From JACMMS01 sp043758775 (GTDB lineage Bacteria; Pseudomonadota; Gammaproteobacteria; Burkholderiales; Methylophilaceae): a DNA stretch of 64,000 nt. Both the position numbers and the translations under genes were made by a program. The notes under the pieces are model-generated. The model was given only the letters and a program-made list of their open reading frames with translations. It searched no databases and was not told the DNA's origin. Positions 62,156-64,000 of this stretch are shown here, piece by piece. The stretch lies in assembly GCA_043758775.1 (NCBI GenBank), contig JAYVMU010000009.1, positions 1 through 64,000 on the forward strand. Reading direction: 5' to 3'. Numbering within the stretch: position 1 is the first letter of the stretch; each line of letters opens with the position of its first letter.

Positions 62156-64000
62156 GCAGTTCTTCTTCCTCAACTGCTGCTGGGCTTACTGATTGGGTGA
62201 CGCTATTGTTATTAGCACCAGCATGATTGACTACGGCAGAATTGGTTTGTAATGTGTGTGGTTCTGTTTTGGCCATCTCTGGTAATTTACCTAGTAAGTA
62301 ATAATCCATTAGCTTACGCACAATTGGGCCCCCAGTCGAACCACCATGCTCACCATTTTCTATAATAATAGCAATAGCAATTTTTGGATCATCGGCTGGA
62401 GCATAAGCAATTAAAAGCGCATGATCGCGATGGCGCTCATCAAGAGCCTTGGCATTATATTTCGCTCCTTGTTTAATACCGACCACCTGTGCGGTCCCCG
62501 TTTTTGCCGCAATGGTGTAACCGGCACCAGCGCCTAAGGCAACCGCTGTGCCACCAGGTTGAGTCACGCCCAGCATGCCTTGTTTGACTAATTCTAAATT
62601 ACTATCGATAAGCGGAATACGTTCTTGTACTACTTCAGGATTGGGGTGATTAATGCCAGTTCTAACATCGGTAATACTGCTGACCAATCGTGGGCGCATT
62701 GCTACGCCCTTGTTGGCTAGTATTGCCGTAGCTTGCGCTAACTGTAATGGTGTGACTAAGGTGTAGCCTTGTCCAATACCAACAATCACCGTCTCGCCCA
62801 TGTACCAAGGCTGTTTGTAGCGACGTATCTTCCATTCTGGAGTAGGCAGCAAACCTGCAGCTTCCCCTTTTATATCGATGTTGGTTTTTTGTCCAAAACC
62901 AAAATGGCGCACAAAATCTGTTAATTTTTCTATGCCCATTTCCATGGCAAGCCCATAAAAGAACGTATCACAAGAGACGGTAATCGCACGTACGATATCG
63001 ACATGGCCATGACCGCCAGGTTTCCAGTCGCGATATTGATGGCTACTATTAGGCAACATATAATAGCCAGGATCGCTAATACTAAATGGTGGCAAACGCT
63101 TACCTGCTTCTAAACCTGCTAGGGCAGCAAATGGTTTAAAGGTCGATCCGGGTGGGTAAATGCCGCGTAGAGGACGATTGATTAGTGGCTTATCTAAAGA
63201 TTCATTCAACTGTTTCCAGCTATCAGAATCAATGCCATCGACAAATAAATTTGGATCAAATGATGGTTCGCTGACAAAAGCTAATACTTCGCCATTTTTT
63301 GGATTGATTGCTACTAACGCGCCACGTTTTTCGCCAAAAGATTCTTCGGCAATTGACTGTAATTTACTATCAACCGACAAAATAATATTGTCACCAGGAA
63401 TGGGTGGCTTACTAGACAATACTCGAACCGCATGACCATCTGCGTCAATTTCCACCTGCTGAAAGCCAGTGGTGCCATGCAATTGTTTTTCATAATATTG
63501 TTCAATGCCGCTTTTGCCAATGTGGTCAGACCCTTTGTAATTGGATAAATCACCTGACTCATCTAGGGCTTCTAAATCTTTATCATTGATACGCCCAATG
63601 TAGCCTATCATATGTGCACCTAGCTTACCTTGCGGGTAGTGCCTAAATAGGCGCGATTTAATTTCCACCCCAGGAAACCGGTAGCGATTGACCGCAAAGC
63701 GTGCGGCTTCAACCTCATTGAGATGCGTACGCAATGGTACGCTTTCAAAGTTATGGCTTTGTGCGCGGAATTTGTTAAATTGTTTGCGGTCCAGGCTTGA
63801 AATCTCGACCAGTTTGCTTATTTCATTAATTGTTTCATCTAGATTTTTAACTTTTGAAGGTGTTACTTCTAATGTATAAACAAAAAAGTTATGCGCTAAA
63901 ATGACGCCGTTTCTATCTGTAATCAGGCCGCGATTGGGTACGATAGGTATGAGTGAAATACGGTTATTTTCCGCAAGCGTCTGATAGTAATTATATTTTT
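62148..64000 (-). CDS. mrdA: Penicillin-binding protein 2 (partial, N-terminus beyond window)
   Basis: Class B PBP for cell elongation. The frame is open to the window edge; the first visible residues are KYNYYQTLAENNRISL, so only about 40-60 N-terminal residues with the membrane anchor are missing. It has the pedestal region, then the transpeptidase domain with SxxK (PPGSTFKPFAAL), SxN-type SCDTFF, and KTGT (AAKTGTAQVVG). The Pro/Asn-rich tail after the domain is long. It is followed by rodA with an eight-base overlap. Confidence 0.96.
   Translation of the reverse strand, partial: KYNYYQTLAENNRISLIPIVPNRGLITDRNGVILAHNFFVYTLEVTPSKVKNLDETINEISKLVEISSLDRKQFNKFRAQSHNFESVPLRTHLNEVEAARFAVNRYRFPGVEIKSRLFRHYPQGKLGAHMIGYIGRINDKDLEALDESGDLSNYKGSDHIGKSGIEQYYEKQLHGTTGFQQVEIDADGHAVRVLSSKPPIPGDNIILSVDSKLQSIAEESFGEKRGALVAINPKNGEVLAFVSEPSFDPNLFVDGIDSDSWKQLNESLDKPLINRPLRGIYPPGSTFKPFAALAGLEAGKRLPPFSISDPGYYMLPNSSHQYRDWKPGGHGHVDIVRAITVSCDTFFYGLAMEMGIEKLTDFVRHFGFGQKTNIDIKGEAAGLLPTPEWKIRRYKQPWYMGETVIVGIGQGYTLVTPLQLAQATAILANKGVAMRPRLVSSITDVRTGINHPNPEVVQERIPLIDSNLELVKQGMLGVTQPGGTAVALGAGAGYTIAAKTGTAQVVGIKQGAKYNAKALDERHRDHALLIAYAPADDPKIAIAIIIENGEHGGSTGGPIVRKLMDYYLLGKLPEMAKTEPHTLQTNSAVVNHAGANNNSVTQSVSPAAVEEEELHD

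Noticed and set aside
62148..63734. PBP2 starting at an internal TTG at 63734
   Set aside because: The frame continues without a stop to the window edge with clear PBP2 sequence, so the gene is truncated by the window and does not start there.
1..64000. tRNA, rRNA and CRISPR arrays
   Set aside because: I read the gaps between genes and saw no cloverleaf, rRNA stretch or regular spaced repeats; the only repeat cluster is the triplet near sodB.

Overview
The window reads as a chromosomal segment of a betaproteobacterium. Three things point to Methylophilaceae (Methylotenera-like): low-to-moderate GC, gene order typical of Betaproteobacteria (def-fmt-rsmB-DUF4390-ntrYX; kdsD-kdsC-lptCAB-rpoN-hpf-hprK-rapZ-PTS; ahcY-holin-metF; pbp2-rodA-rlpA-dacC-ybeD-lipBA), and several C1/methyl-cycle genes. 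The family assignment is inference from content and order, not from a search. Almost all of it is core genome. There is no prophage, CRISPR array, rRNA or recognisable tRNA; a possible insertion-sequence end lies at the extreme left.

Layout. 1-240: possible IS end, bidirectional terminator, three copies of a 17-bp repeat. 242-4337 (minus): sodB, then lpxL-like-dapF-DUF484-xerC. 4466-8661 (plus): metK, an S-adenosylhomocysteine riboswitch, ahcY, a small holin-like membrane protein and metF, which together make the activated methyl cycle. 8668-10974 (minus): LysM protein and dprA. 11083-18151 (plus): def, fmt, rsmB, DUF4390, and an NtrY/NtrX-like two-component pair whose regulator has lost the sigma-54 ATPase motifs. 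18203-22299 (minus): VOC protein, acidic hypothetical, xthA, oligopeptidase A, DUF4870. 22315-32577 (minus): a regulatory PTS (EI, HPr, mannose-type EIIA) with HprK and RapZ, hibernation factor, rpoN, and the LPS export/Kdo genes lptB, lptA, lptC, kdsC, kdsD. 32740-35794 (plus): CPA2 antiporter and ThiO. 35984-44509: mostly minus housekeeping genes (HIT, Gfo/Idh, nadA, nudix, ispH, CobD/AmpE-like, lysA, lptM) plus purU on the plus strand; this part contains a small AT-rich gene with an apparent frameshift. 44711-52543 (plus): type IV pilus minor-pilin operon ending in pilY1 and a TonB-like protein. 52532-64000 (minus): Gx transporter, NusG-II protein, ApbE, gshB, gshA, lipA, lipB, ybeD, dacC, rlpA, rodA and pbp2, the last running off the window.

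How the genes connect. MetK, AhcY and MetF run the SAM-SAH-methionine loop, and SAH itself is sensed in the ahcY leader. MetF, PurU and Fmt all draw on folate-bound C1 units. The PTS, HprK, RapZ and RpoN group looks like a sensory relay rather than sugar uptake, because no EIIB/EIIC permease is present. PBP2, RodA, RlpA and the DacC carboxypeptidase form a wall-elongation block, and the Lpt/Kdo block serves the outer membrane. The pilus operon supplies the tip and minor-pilin complex, with no assembly ATPase or platform genes in view.

Nothing here is clearly a brand-new system. The items I would look at again are the SAH riboswitch with a mutually exclusive 3' hairpin, the membrane protein embedded in that operon, the degenerate NtrX, the ApbE/NusG-II/Gx trio without its flavoprotein target, the TonB-like protein ending the pilus operon, and the frameshifted small membrane gene near 36.0 kb.
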